Of a DNA stretch of 64,000 bases, positions 31,631 through 41,971 are shown in pieces. Under the pieces are notes generated by a model that was not told the DNA's origin, searched no databases, and saw only the letters and a program-made list of their open reading frames with translations. Source of the stretch: Xanthostigma xanthostigma (Eukaryota; Arthropoda; Insecta; Raphidioptera; Raphidiidae); contig OY754470.1 of NCBI GenBank assembly GCA_963575645.1, positions 4,472,501 through 4,536,500 of the forward strand. The letters run 5' to 3'. Position numbers and translations under genes: made by a program. Position 1 is the first letter of the stretch, and each line of letters opens with the position of its first letter.

Positions 31631-32005
31631 GATACTTTTTATAGATGTAATATAAATCCGAGAGAATCTTGTAAAGATACGTTTATAAAACTTAAAATAT
31701 TAACTTTACCATGCATTTATATATTACAATGCTTAATAGATATAAAAAATAATTACACAGAATTAGAACACAATAACATAAGTCATAACTATTTCACAAG
31801 ACATGGCACGGACTTAAGAACGCCTAAACACAAATCAGCTCTTTATGAGAAAGGACCTAGATATTGGGGTCACAAATTTTATAATCATTTACCTGCTGAC
31901 ATAAAAAATATAAAATCAATCAAATGTTTCAAACAAAATTGCAAAAAAATCTTATTAGGAAAATGCTATTATAATTATGAGGAATTTTTAAGGGACACTT
32001 TTTAA
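31631..32005 (+). pseudogene. LINE ORF2 C-terminus, 5'-truncated
   Basis: Without an ATG, the frame from 31631 to the stop at 32003-32005 reads NPRESCKDTFIKLKILTLP, then NYFTRHGTDLRTPKHKSALY, GPRYWGHKFYNHLPADIK and YYNYEEFLRDTF. This is the conserved tail that follows the reverse transcriptase in Jockey/CR1-like LINEs (TLP, R..., P..R..., G.K.YN.LP). The reverse transcriptase and endonuclease are gone, as usual after incomplete target-primed reverse transcription. The 3' UTR continues to about 32124 and ends TTTGAATTTTGAATTG. Non-functional; stop codons occur upstream. Confidence 0.8.
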
Positions 32006-32124
32006 AAAACGTACTTATTATGTAATCTATGTTTCACTAATGTATTTTAATGTATTTTATTCTTTGACGAATCCACATGCACGCGTGCATCACGGATCTA
32101 AATAAATTTGAATTTTGAATTGTC
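32006..32124 (+). mobile_element. 3' UTR of the LINE fragment
   Basis: Ends with AATAAATTTGAATTTTGAATTG-like short direct repeats, the kind of 3' terminal tail seen in CR1/Jockey LINEs. The Helitron at 32133 follows at once. Confidence 0.6.
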
Positions 32125-32132
32125 TTTTTTTA

Positions 32133-32701
32133 TCTATACTTCTATACTAATATATATAAAGCTGAAGGGTTTGTTTGTTTGAACGCGCTAATCTCAAGAA
32201 CTACTGGTTCAAATTGAAAAAAAAATTTTTTGTTGAATAGCCCATTTATCGAGGAAGGCTATAGGCTATATAATATTACGATACGACAATTAGGAGCTTT
32301 AATGAAAAATGTTGCAAAATGTATCTCAAAAATAAGCGTCTATTCATGTGAAATGCACTAACTAGATATACTCATATTAGCGTTGTGAGAACACAACCTC
32401 AGGTAGATCAATCGGTAGAGCATGCGACTGTCAACATCAGGGTCGTGGGTTCGAGCTCCACGTTGGGCGAATATATTTTTATTTTTTTTTTTATTTACTA
32501 CATTGCTTTCTTCTAAGGCTTACATTTAAATTTATTTAATTAATTAAAAAAAATTATTAGTTAAAAAAAGTTTAAATATTGCTTTTTATCGACAAAAACT
32601 TTTGAACGGTAACTCCGATCATCATGAAATTTGGACACATCATGTTCCTCCCTTCTCCATTCGTTCTTTTACACCCGGGTGAAACCGGACGGGACCGCTA
32701 G
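32133..32701 (+). mobile_element. Helitron carrying a tRNA-like insert
   Basis: 5' TCTATACTTCTATACTAATA, then CGCGCTAATCTCAAGAACTA and CCATTTATCGAGGAAGGCTA; 3' CCGGGTGAAACCGGACGGG and CGCTAG before a T. Between the two conserved halves lies an extra segment with a tRNA-Lys-like sequence (32397-32469) and a T-run. Confidence 0.85.
32397..32469 (+). tRNA. tRNA-Lys-derived pseudogene inside a Helitron
   Basis: TCGGTAGAGCATG, TCAGGGTCGTGGGTTCGAGC and CCACGTTGGGCG match the 3' two-thirds of lysine tRNA, with an exact B box and a T-stem (GTGGG/CCAC) intact. The 5' acceptor strand (ACCTCAG) does not pair with GTTGGGC. The anticodon loop reads CTGTCAA with a broken stem, so it is not a working tRNA-Lys. 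A T-rich stretch follows, as for polymerase III. SINE head or captured tRNA. Confidence 0.65.
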
Positions 32702-33224
32702 TAGATAATATATGTATCTACCCAAGGGGCTTTTCTTGACTGATCTCCGATCTCGGTTGATTCGTCCATCCAAAAATACACAGAATAGTTTTCTAGAACC
32801 CCAGAACGTGAAGATCTGATAAAAATTCAAAAATCGGACCGAAATCAATCACTTCCCTTCTTTTTGAAAATTTTCAATAGCGAGAAAAATACTTATAAAC
32901 CGAAACTTGTATAATTTATAGACAAAACTATATCGTGTTACACCATTTACATACGTATAGGAGCAATGGACGTTTAGTGTACCATATGAAGAGATTTCTG
33001 TTGAATTATGCCCTAGCTCATTGATCAGCTAATGGTCTGAAGCTCCGTGACGACTTTCCTGATTGGAAATGCTCGTTGCACTCAACGGACATATTTATTA
33101 TTGCTTTTTATCTTTTCCACTGCTTTGGCTTTAAAATGTTGTGCAATAAATTATACGGAAAAAAGCGGCTACTCTAAATTTCATGATTAGTACTCCGTAC
33201 CATTAAGATTTCCCTATTTTTTTG
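32702..33224. other. Intergenic, nothing recognised
   Basis: AT-rich sequence; no shared repeat or gene noticed. Confidence 0.5.
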
Positions 33225-33895
33225 ACCAAAAAAAATGGTTGTCTGTAAAGTCGGTTTACGGACGATAGTTTTACGTGATAACGTATTCCGTAATACATAA
33301 CCTAAACCTCCCAAAATTTGGTTTCAATCCGCTTATCCTTGGTGTCGGAATGATAAGAAATGTCAAAAGTGACGTTTGCAACTGTCAAAGTATTATGTTC
33401 TAATAATAATTAGTTATTCCAATACTTAACTTAGAAGGCGTTGCATTTCACAAAATACTAATGTCAAAAAATTGAATTAAACATTAGAAATGCAGCCGTT
33501 TTCATGTTAAGACAAGACATACGTTATATTCTAATTTCCATGTACGGCAAACAAAGACGACCGACCGCGTCGCGCCATGCATTAGACAACATTGCATTTA
33601 TATTTTATACAGCTATTTTTCTATATAAATTTGTACAAAAAAACTGCTTAGGCAAATTCTGTTATACGAAATCTATGTAAAATGTTCTCCTCTTTCGTTT
33701 AAGACTGGTTTCAAACCGATCTGATTTAAATTGAGCGAGAAATTAGCAAAAAGCACGCACAGGGTCAGGCGGAACGTTACGCGTTACGAACGTTAGAAAC
33801 GTTACGACCGTTACACTTTTTCGTGCATGCAGCCGGTGTTTTATCAATTTATAAGATTGGTGATTCATCAATTTATAAGACGTTATCACGTCAAA
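33225..33895 (+). repeat. Family J repeat, interrupted copy
   Basis: ATGGTTGTCTGTAAAGTCGG at 33234 and CGTGCATGCAGCCGGTGTTT at 33822 flank unrelated sequence. In the reverse copy at 60542-60745 the same words are only about 100 bp apart. A scrap of family A (CCTCCCAAAATTTGGTTTCA, 33307-33340) lies in the interruption. Confidence 0.7.
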
Positions 33896-35279
33896 ACTAT
33901 CTTATGTAATACAAAGTTGAAGTTTAAAAATATTATGGAACTATTTATTGAGCTCAGAATTCATCGCCCCCAAATGTACATGTGGCCATCACTGCCCCTC
34001 TGGACCGCTGCAACATCCACCAGGGGGCGATAGCGCCTACTTTGGAAATTACTGGAGATATATTTTCACGTCAAAAAAAAAAAAATCAATTTTTTTTATT
34101 GTTGTGGCATGAAAATTATTATTTTATAATAAAAAATTGAAAATCTAATTTTTATTTTTACCAATTGTCAGATTAAAACCAGTTGAGTTTTGAGATAAAA
34201 CTAAACATGGGGTGTGGTGTTTCATCATTTCTCTTCTCTGTTTATCGTTGGTTACGGTCTCTGTCGCTCGCTGTCTTTGTCTATGTATGTATAGCTCATT
34301 ATCTACGCCATCTGTCAGTCAATCAAGCTGATGTAATCTGAACATGATTGCATCACAACCACTTGATTGAATCGCCGAATCACTAATGACACGATTACAA
34401 CATGTATATATAGGTACCTACGACTATGTCTCCTGCAGGCATGGTCAATCAACTGATAAAAGATTTCATTTAAGCACATTTCTTATATTTCCCTTCTATT
34501 TTATTTTCTTCGTAGAAAATACTTATCGACGATTTTTTGTTCAAGTCATTCATTCACTAAAGTGTCATTTTTATTTCGTATGGTATATTGCCTATTATAA
34601 CTGACACACATTTTTATGAAAGATTCGAAAAATGAATGTATTGCTTTAAAAACGATTTCAGGAAAAATCTGGAAGAAAACAAGAACTAATAGTGTCCAGA
34701 AAAATTTCAATAAAAATTCAATATTTCAAAAAAATTCATTGACAAGCTTAGATATGAAAGATTCATATCTATTTTTAAAATAAACGATTTGTTTATATTA
34801 ACGGCGTAAATAAATAAAATGATATTAAAAATTGCTGTTCCATAAAAGATACAAACAACAATGAATGTCCAAAACAGAGAATTTAAAACTTATTTTCAAC
34901 ATTGAACTTACAGTATAGCGCCATTATTGGCCATATTCACGGAACCTAAGTAGTTATTCTCTTCATTTGTTCTCATCCACCGAATAAATCGCGATATTTC
35001 AATTCGCCAAGCATAATTATGTTTACTGCAAGTATAAATCTATTCTGTCTTTCTTCAAGGGTAAAATTTTTTATTTCCTGATAAAATAATAATGGCCGCT
35101 ACATAGACCATAATACCTAACCTATAAGGATGGAGTATTTATATCTACAGTTGTTCTTATAAATTATGATTATTAACCTTTTGTAAAGTGTATAGTTGTA
35201 AAACATTAAAGTTAGTGTGCAATTGGGTTTGGATAAAACATTATTAATTTATGATTTTTTTTGTTTTGACGTCTACACT
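33896..35279. other. Intergenic, one small GC-rich inverted repeat
   Basis: ATCGCCCCC near 33963 faces GGGGGCGAT near 34031. Otherwise AT-rich, with no gene or bounded repeat. ORFs at 33827-34033 and 34386-34604 resemble nothing known. Confidence 0.45.
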
Positions 35280-35480
35280 AACGACGCCGGTCGGATTTTT
35301 GGCTGAATGTCGAAAAATCAACAAAATGAAAACGGAGTATAGAGCAGTGTTTATTTATACTTTTACTAAATTTTCTATCTGTAATTGTGTTTGGTCAATT
35401 GAAAGTAAATTTTTATCTAACGAATAAATTTGTTTCAAGATTAGTAATTTCTAACATTAATAGCGTTTGATGAATATGAC
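35280..35480 (+). repeat. Repeat shared with 42815-42990 (family M)
   Basis: TCGGATTTTTGG, ATTCTAACGAATAAATTTGT-like sequence and AAGATTAGTAA run collinear with the block downstream of the heat-shock-type promoter at 42.6-42.74 kb. This copy lacks the promoter-like part. Confidence 0.65.
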
Positions 35481-35490
35481 CGTAAATGAG

Positions 35491-35575
35491 ATAAAAAACA
35501 AAATCTTATAATATATGGTGGAAGGGCAGGTATAGACCCGTACTCCTACCATATATTATAAGATTTGTTTTTTTA
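35491..35575. repeat. Hairpin with about 28-nt arms
   Basis: Left arm ATCTTATAATATATGGT and right arm ACCATATATTATAAGAT are exact complements and extend into A/T runs; loop about 28 nt. Confidence 0.9.
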
Positions 35576-35733
35576 TTTATTTCAATATTAAAATAGTTGG
35601 CAAAACCAAAAGTGCACATCCCGCAAGTTTTCCACTGTACATATTACAGGTAATGAAAAAAAAATTGAGAAAATAGATTTAAAAAAAAAACAACTAAAAA
35701 AATAGAAAAAAAATTAAAAACAAAATGGAATAG

Positions 35734-35920
35734 AAAAACACCTATTACTTGTGTCAGCGGGAATCGAACCCGGCATCTTGCTATGGACCAACGCTTTTAA
35801 CCGCTCGGCCATTCCGATATCGTAGCTTGCGTTGTTATTGTGGTATAGCAGTGTAGCAGGTATTCTACGTAATACACTACAATCTACATATTTTACGATA
35901 ACAGTAATAGGTATTTTTTT
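35734..35920. repeat. Foldback sequence enclosing a tRNA-like unit
   Basis: AAAAACACCTATTACT (35734) faces AGTAATAGGTATTTTTTT (35903), within A-rich and T-rich flanks. The tRNA-like sequence lies between. Possibly a polymerase III-derived element with flanking inverted tails. Confidence 0.6.
35750..35822 (-). tRNA. tRNA-like sequence (Ser/Leu type), probably pseudo
   Basis: On the minus strand AATGGCCGAGCGGTTAAAAG is a good A box, and CCGGGTTCGATTCCCGC is an exact B box with one T-stem mismatch. The acceptor strands pair at only about three of seven positions, and no long variable arm is visible, so a working tRNA is unlikely. Confidence 0.5.
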
Positions 35921-36084
35921 GTTTTTTTAAGGTTTTTTATTTTAACTATTAGCTGTCAAAAATAATAAAATAAAACTGTTTATAAAAATTAAACTACTGA
36001 ACACATTTATGTGAATTTAAATAGGGTTCGGTCTGATACTAAACAAAGTGAATAAAATATAACCCAAGGCAATCCGACCAAAAT
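35921..36084. other. Intergenic, nothing recognised
   Basis: Short AT-rich spacer. Confidence 0.5.
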
Positions 36085-36363
36085 TGCGATCTGTAGAGTC
36101 GTGACGTACATACGTACATACGTACAGACCAACCGACAACTGCTGTTTGTAATTTTCAATTACAATTTTAATAGTATTTATGAACTCGAATTGATTTAAA
36201 AATGGTTCTGTTTTATAGATCAGAATCTCTTCTTTTCAAAAAGCTGCAATTTGAATGGATTTCGTGTGAAATTAACTTAGATATAACTTCGTATATGAAC
36301 GAAAGTCAGCTCTGGCGCACAAAGCGACAATAAAGCACATACCGCTAGTTTAGCGGTATGTGC
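36085..36363 (+). repeat. Family F repeat, copy 2, ending in a hairpin
   Basis: Shares CGTACAGACCAACCGACAAC and TATTTATGAACTCGA with 7540-7620. It ends in an exact 13-bp hairpin at 36335-36363: GCACATACCGCTA, GTT, TAGCGGTATGTGC. Confidence 0.75.
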
Positions 36364-36427
36364 AATTAACTTTCTATTTCACTTTACTTATGTATTAACA
36401 AAAAATTAACAGCACTGTAAATTCTTA

Positions 36428-37208
36428 TAGGCCCCACTCACGATCAAACTTCATGCCACAGTTCAGTGTTCAGTGAAGTTGGACCGATTAATCGAAAGAC
36501 TGACTGGCACCACACACAGTTCATGCAAACTGCTCATTTTTTTAAATTTTTTGTGTTCAGTTTTGTTCAGTTGTTGGCATACACTCGTCGAGTATAGATA
36601 TATAAAATATATATTATATACATACTATAATATTATTATACTATAGATAATTAATAAGAACTAAATGCGTTATTTAAATGGTGAGGATTGGCTGTTCATA
36701 GCTATGGGATTGTATTTAAAACAGAGAAATAAGAAAAAAGAAGTATATTGATGAAAAATTTGTTAGAAATGCGTGATTCAAGAAGTTATGTTTATTTGAT
36801 TAATGAATTATATCTTGAACCGCTTGATTGGAATAATTATTTACGGATGGATGAATTAATTTACAATTATTTACTGGAATTAGTTACCCCATTTATTAAG
36901 AACCAGGACACAAATATGCGAAAATCTATTTCTACACAAGAAAGACTTGCAGCAACATTGAGATTTTTGGCTTCTGGTTGTACAAAACACAGAACTCTAA
37001 AAACTGAACTGAAAAAACCCACACACACAGCAGTTTACTTGAACACTGAACACTGAAGTCGTTCAAAAATCAAGATGCATTTGATGAGTTCATGCTTGAC
37101 TTCAGTGTTGGTTTCAGTGTTTATTTGTCCCACACATTATCATGCTTCACTGAACTCTAAGTTTGAACACTGAACTGTGGCATGAAGTTTGATCGTGAGT
37201 GGGGCCTA
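36428..37208 (+). mobile_element. Internally deleted PIF/Harbinger transposon
   Basis: The outer 45 bp of both ends are identical inverted repeats (TAGGCCCCACTCACGATCAA onward). TTA lies on both sides (36425-36427 and 37209-37211). Exact ends suggest a recent insertion. At 781 bp it keeps only the start of a transposase reading frame, so it is non-autonomous but derived from a coding parent. Confidence 0.93.
36665..37056 (+). pseudogene. Harbinger transposase N-terminus, frameshifted and deleted
   Basis: ATG at 36665 opens a frame reading MRYLNGEDWLFIAMG that stops at 36746 (TGATGA). A frame shifted by one base continues from about 36751 with YLRMDELIYNYLLELVTPF, then KNQDTNMRKSISTQERLAAT and LRFLASG. 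The L.MD...LL.LV.P.I..Q.T.MR..I...ERL...LRFLA pattern is the N-terminal half of Harbinger (HARBI1/ALP1-like) transposases. After LASG the frame runs across a deletion junction into terminal-repeat sequence; the DDE nuclease core is lost. Its place within matching inverted ends supports the call. Confidence 0.82.
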
Positions 37209-37211
37209 TTA

Positions 37212-38140
37212 CATTAGCTATAGACTTGGTATAGTATTGTTATCTAAAAAATATAAAAATGAATTAGTATCTACTTATTTTCTAATATAAATTAAGATTG
37301 AATTTTTTATTTTTGAAATATTAATGAAAAATTAATAACAAACAATTTTTAATAAGTAATCATGGATATATATAAGTACCTAAAAAGAACGAAAAAATTC
37401 ACTAAAAACAAAATATTATTTTAAAATAATAAATAGAATATAGTGTAACAAACATATTTCGTAAATATATATTTTGTTTGCGTGGAACTGAAGGATTATT
37501 GTCTGACAGTTCAGATACAAGGTATTGACGTGAACAATAATGCTCACTGTAACACCTGCAAATGCAATCAGCTGTGGGTACATAATAGTTTAGCTTATAG
37601 TTTGCTTCAAACTTCATGTCAAAGCTTCAATGTGCCAAAAACATACAGTAAAGTTATTTACGCAATTATTACAGGAAAATCGAATTTCTCAGAATATCAG
37701 AAAGGCCAAATTAACTAGAGTAATGATCAAGTTGGATTAATTAAACGTACGCATCATGATTCATCTGCTATTAAGAGTATTATTCAATAAAAATATTTAT
37801 GGATATGATCGTTTGTTGTCAGTTCCACTTATTTTCAGGATAAAGTTCCAATATTAAATTGCAGAGTGTTTTAAATGTCAGAGCTTTGTCAAAGTTAATC
37901 TCGAGTTTGTGTAATTATCTAATGTTTCGCTGAGCTAATTTGACATACGTTAGGAAAGTATCTTTTGACAGGCGACTTTTGCGCCCTCTCGTGTTTTTTT
38001 TTAAATCTGGTTCAGTCAAAACCTTAGTGTCATATTTTTTAAAATAAATAAAATTGTCGACCAATTTTTCTCAGACGTTAATCAAAGATTTGAACTTAGT
38101 GTGATATGTTATACGTGCATTTTAATCATATATATTACGC
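37212..38140. other. Intergenic; a family K scrap near the end
   Basis: AATAAATAAAATTGTCGACC and CAGACGTTAATCAAAGATTT at 38043-38095 recur near 46630-46690, 48820-48860 and 56365-56390. No gene recognised; the ORF at 37482-37718 shows no family features. Confidence 0.5.
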
Positions 38141-38325
38141 TGAAAAAAGCGTGGGGCGCTCGATGTACGAAAATGTGGAACAAAGCGCCCCACGCTTTTT
38201 TCACAATAATACTAGTATCTTTTATTCATTATTGTTTTAAGCTTATTTTAAAAAAAATATTTTTTACTTATTAGTTCGATATAAAGCGTGTTTTTTTAGT
38301 TTTTTTAAACTATATTTATTTTTTT
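38141..38325. repeat. Hairpin element related to the 24661 palindrome
   Basis: 20-bp exact stem (38141-38160 with 38184-38203) around the same 23-nt loop as at 24761-24783. The right-hand sequence TTAGTTCGATATAAAGCGTG is also shared; the left arm is lost here. The stem differs from the 24.7-kb copy by a G-C pair in place of T-A. Confidence 0.9.
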
Positions 38326-38667
38326 GTCACGCCTCTGATTTTACACATTCTGCGTACATATTATGTGCACGTACGTTCAGAGGTTTGATTGTGATTACAG
38401 GGTACGATATTTGCCAGAACGAAAGGGTTCTTTGCTGTACGTGAGATTTCAAATCCGTCGTCATATAAAAGCGGTGTAGTTAACCCATTGCTTGGAATCC
38501 ACACTGATGAAATTGAGCTCCGAATATTTTTATTTAAAACAAATATAGGTATTCTTTTCCAGAGATTTATCACTTTTTATTGACACTGGAAAATTAATGC
38601 CGGGTAAATATAGAGCCTGTTGAAATTTTTTACAAATATTAAGAGCTCTGTGGTTGAAACAAAAATG
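38326..38667. other. Intergenic, nothing recognised
   Basis: No gene or bounded repeat noticed; the minus-strand ORF 38361-38573 is unremarkable. Confidence 0.45.
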
Positions 38668-38852
38668 AAAAATAAAGAATAGTTACTTCTTACCACAACA
38701 GCTTTATTAGCAGATGTACATTTCGGGAGCTATGCTCTCATCTTCAGCAAACAGTAAACTGTTTAGTGTTTGCTGAAGATGAGAGCATAGCTCCCGAAAT
38801 GTACGTCCGCTAATAAAACTGTTGTGGTGAGAAGTAACTATTCTTTATTTTT
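38668..38852. repeat. Tail-to-tail palindrome with ribozyme-like motif
   Basis: About 90-nt arms (AATAAAGAATAGTTACTTCT ... and its complement) meet at AACAGTAAACTGTTTAG. Each arm carries, in its reading direction, GCTGAAGATGAGAGCATAGC then TCCCGAAATGTAC. The arms differ at a few bases. Confidence 0.88.
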
Positions 38853-39254
38853 GAAATTTTTTATTGAAGACTGTTTATTGACATTTAGTTGTTCCATGTC
38901 AAATCAACCGATAGTTGGAATCGGTCCCTTCCGATTTGGATGAAATTTGGTCAGAAGTTTTCATTCATCCTATAACAAAGTTTTTTCAACGGAAAATAAT
39001 TAAAAAATTTTTTTCAAAAGAGTTGCAAAATTCTAAAATTCATAAATTAATTAAAACTATTTTTTGAATAACTTGAAAACTATTATAGTTACAAAAATCG
39101 AACCTCGTTCATTTTAAAGAGGATATTTGGGGGTACAAAAAATATATTTGAAAAAAAATTTAAAAAAAATTAAAATTTTCAAAACTGAAAAATAAAAAAA
39201 AATATTTTTTTTTTGGCTCAAATTTTATTGTAGACTCAAATCTTGGTTTCCGGG
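38853..39254. other. Intergenic, nothing recognised
   Basis: Contains GTTCCATGTCAAATCAACCG near 38892 and long A/T runs; no gene. Confidence 0.45.
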
Positions 39255-39350
39255 CTTGTATGCCGTGGTCCATTGGTATTTCTACCTGACGTTGCGTCTA
39301 CATCTGCGGTAGACATTATCAAAGGCGATGCGGTAGCGGGCTGCTCCCAG
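39255..39350 (-). repeat. Family I repeat, copy 2, reverse
   Basis: GCCGTGGTCCATTGGTATTT, CTACCTGACGTTGCGTCTAC and ATTATCAAAGGCGATG are the reverse complement of the block at 30950-31040 and 58700-58790. Confidence 0.75.
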
Positions 39351-39504
39351 GTACTGAAATTTTCAGAGAAGTGTTAGGTACAATAAAAAAATTAATATAT
39401 GGAATATATATTAGATATCGTGTCGATCGTGATAATAATAATAAAAAAAATCGCAGGATTGTGGACAAAATTATTATATTTATTTAGTGTAGGTACTATA
39501 CTTT

Positions 39505-39650
39505 TTGTCTACAGATTTAGAATTTTTCAAGTCTTATGTACCTTAACTTATGTTAATTGCTATGGTTAGTAATTAATGTTGGTTTTCATAATTAAATTGT
39601 TCTGAATTTTCTGTATGTACTTGAAAAAGTCTAAATCTATAGACGAAACG
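39505..39650. repeat. Inverted pair with stem-GAAACGTT motif
   Basis: GTCTACAGATTTAGAATTTT (39509) faces its near complement at 39618-39644. On the plus strand GTCTAAATCTATAGAC forms a short stem directly followed by GAAACGTTG. Confidence 0.75.
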
Positions 39651-40059
39651 TTGTCCACTAGATAAATCTATTTTTCTTATTATTAACATCTGGAATTTTT
39701 ATCAAATTGTTTTATTTATATATTAGTATGATGTCATGTTTCTTCGGTGTGTTCTCTGCTTTACAACTTTCAATGTCGATGTATACCGGGACTTAACCAG
39801 TTATATTCTCGGAACATGCACCAAACACATGTTGACATAATTTGTCTGTAACAAACGTAGAAACGGCTGTAGAATAAGAAATGCACGGATTGTAAAACTG
39901 ATGTCGAAATTTCGACAAGGAAGCAAGACTTTCGTAATCTTCACGAACCTGACACAATCATTTGTTGTATTCAATTCGCAATGCCTATATTATACTTCTT
40001 AGTCCAGGGTTACCACGCCGATGATCGTTTTTGACCTGCTAAAGAAGTTTCACTTAAAT
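39651..40059. other. Intergenic, nothing recognised
   Basis: No gene or shared repeat noticed. Confidence 0.45.
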
Positions 40060-40345
40060 AAATAAACGAAAAAAACATTTTATAAAAACAAGCTTTTATT
40101 AGTTTTTTTTAAATAAACCAAAAAGTTAAAAATAGTTTTATTTCCATTAGAAATAGTCGTTTTATACGTACTATACTTATCAGTCTCAAGTTTTCAAATA
40201 AAAGCGTGTTTCTCTTTTGCTGTTGTAACACGCTTTTTGTTTTGAAACTTCCAATCGAAATAAAATTATTTGTAACTTTTTAATTCATTTTAATTAACAA
40301 CTAATAAAAGCTTATTTAAAAGAAATGTTTTTTTTTATTTTTAAG
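40060..40345. repeat. Imperfect inverted repeat with inner hairpin
   Basis: AAGCTTTTATTAGTT near 40090 faces AACTAATAAAAGCTT near 40300. In the centre AAAGCGTGTT and AACACGCTTT form a stem (40202-40240). The layout resembles the 24.7- and 38.15-kb elements, but the loop differs. Confidence 0.65.
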
Positions 40346-40375
40346 TTTTTAGTGTGCTTTATTTAAAAGTGCGAT

Positions 40376-40545
40376 TTGCAACCGGGCGAAAGCCGGGACG
40401 GTTAGTTAATTATTATAATATTGTATTGTCATCGGAACTACATACGTATGCAAAATTTCAACGCAATCGGATAACGGAAAGTGGGTCAAATTTAACTTTC
40501 AAGATTCGATTACAGACAGACAGACACCGGGACAGGTGAAACTAA
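40376..40545 (+). repeat. Transposon-tail fragments
   Basis: CAACCGGGCGAAAGCCGGGA then CGGTTAG resembles a Helitron 3' hairpin. ATTGTCATCGGAACTACATA, GTATGCAAAATTTCAA and ATTACAGACAGACAGAC resemble the duplicated family at 24960-25220. Confidence 0.55.
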
Positions 40546-41377
40546 ATAAAATCCTGTTTACTCACTAATCGGATAATGAAGTTGTTTGGTTACATATAGA
40601 AATTCATGTTTCGTGTGCATACATATAAATGTTTTAATACGAAACAACATTACGCTATGTAATATTAACTTGAGGCAGTGTTATGTGTATGAAGTTACCG
40701 GTGCAGGGTTAAGTCATGACCTTTATATAATCAATGTTTATAACGTGTTAAGTGTCCGGCCACCTCCAGTCTCTGGTGAATATGAGTATACTCTAGTTAT
40801 ATTGTTTATACCATAGAGCTAATGGTGTCTAATGTCTATGATGTTATTTGTTTTGTAGGGTGATTAAACCATGCTCGTTACTAAATAATAGGCAGTGATG
40901 TCCAAACTAACAGTACTAATTATTTAAAAAAAACTTGGAAAAGACGAAAAGAACGCATTAGACCCTTCGGTCCTGGCAGTCATTTCAATGGGCATACTAT
41001 TCTAACGCGTATAATTTAAGTCAGCGAAATTAAATATCAAATATAAACATTTCAGTGTGCTGGGGGCTTATCTGAGATGTAGGCATGCCAAACAAAATAA
41101 ATAAATACTATGTGGGTAGGTTGAAATATCGAGTCAAGTGTTGACCGCAGTCATCGATTCACGCAACGCTGGTAAAAGTGTACCTACATTCTGATTATGT
41201 ATTACTTTAGTATAACAACGTATTTTCATGATGTAATTTATTTTTCTTGTGCGGATATTTATTTTAATTTTATGATATTATCTTTACTAATTATACTTAA
41301 GTAATTAAACATCCTATGCTAGTGATTATCGTAAAAAATATTTTTTTGACCTGTTATCCATTTCAATAAACATGGAA
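40546..41377. other. Intergenic, nothing recognised
   Basis: AT-rich; the ORF at 40586-40816 has no recognised features. Confidence 0.5.
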
Positions 41378-41971
41378 TCATATATATTAATACGCTAAGG
41401 TTAAGATGTTTGCCTCCCTTTTTAGAAAAAACCTCACAATTTCTCCACATAAATTATATATCATTTTACAGATAATTGCTTGCTCTACTGACATCGACAA
41501 CTAAAAAATTTATTATTGCTTTTGTTTTTGTAAATTAAAATACAGCAACGCTGAACAACGTCTGCCATCTGACGGCTTTAATTTTTAAACAACGTCAACA
41601 CTTCGATCTGTCATCTGACCTTCATATTGTAATAAAACAGACACTATACTGCATACTGCCATCTGACGGCTTTAATTTTGAAACAGCGAGCAACGCTGAA
41701 CAACGTCACAGCAATGCTGCATGATGCCTACTGACGGCTTAGCTCAACGCTTTTGCTACTTGCATCTCTATATGACAATTTTAGTAAAATATTTCTTCGA
41801 TCTGTCATCTGAGCTTCTTATTGTAATACAACAAAAAGAAAAACGTTATAAGCAGTGTGCAAAATTAGAAACGAATTGAATACTTACCTGCAATCATATT
41901 TAAAAAATAATTTTGTAAAGTGATAATTATTATACTTATTTAGTGCGAATAATTCGCACAGGTCACTCTAC
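41378..41971 (+). mobile_element. Non-autonomous Helitron, family H, copy 2
   Basis: Same 5' end (TCATATATATTAATACGCTA) and the same perfect 3' hairpin GTGCGAATAATTCGCAC as at 23398, but the terminus has decayed from CTAG to CTAC. It is 114 bp longer because the internal CATCTGACGGCTTTAATTTT module is present in additional copies. Confidence 0.85.
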
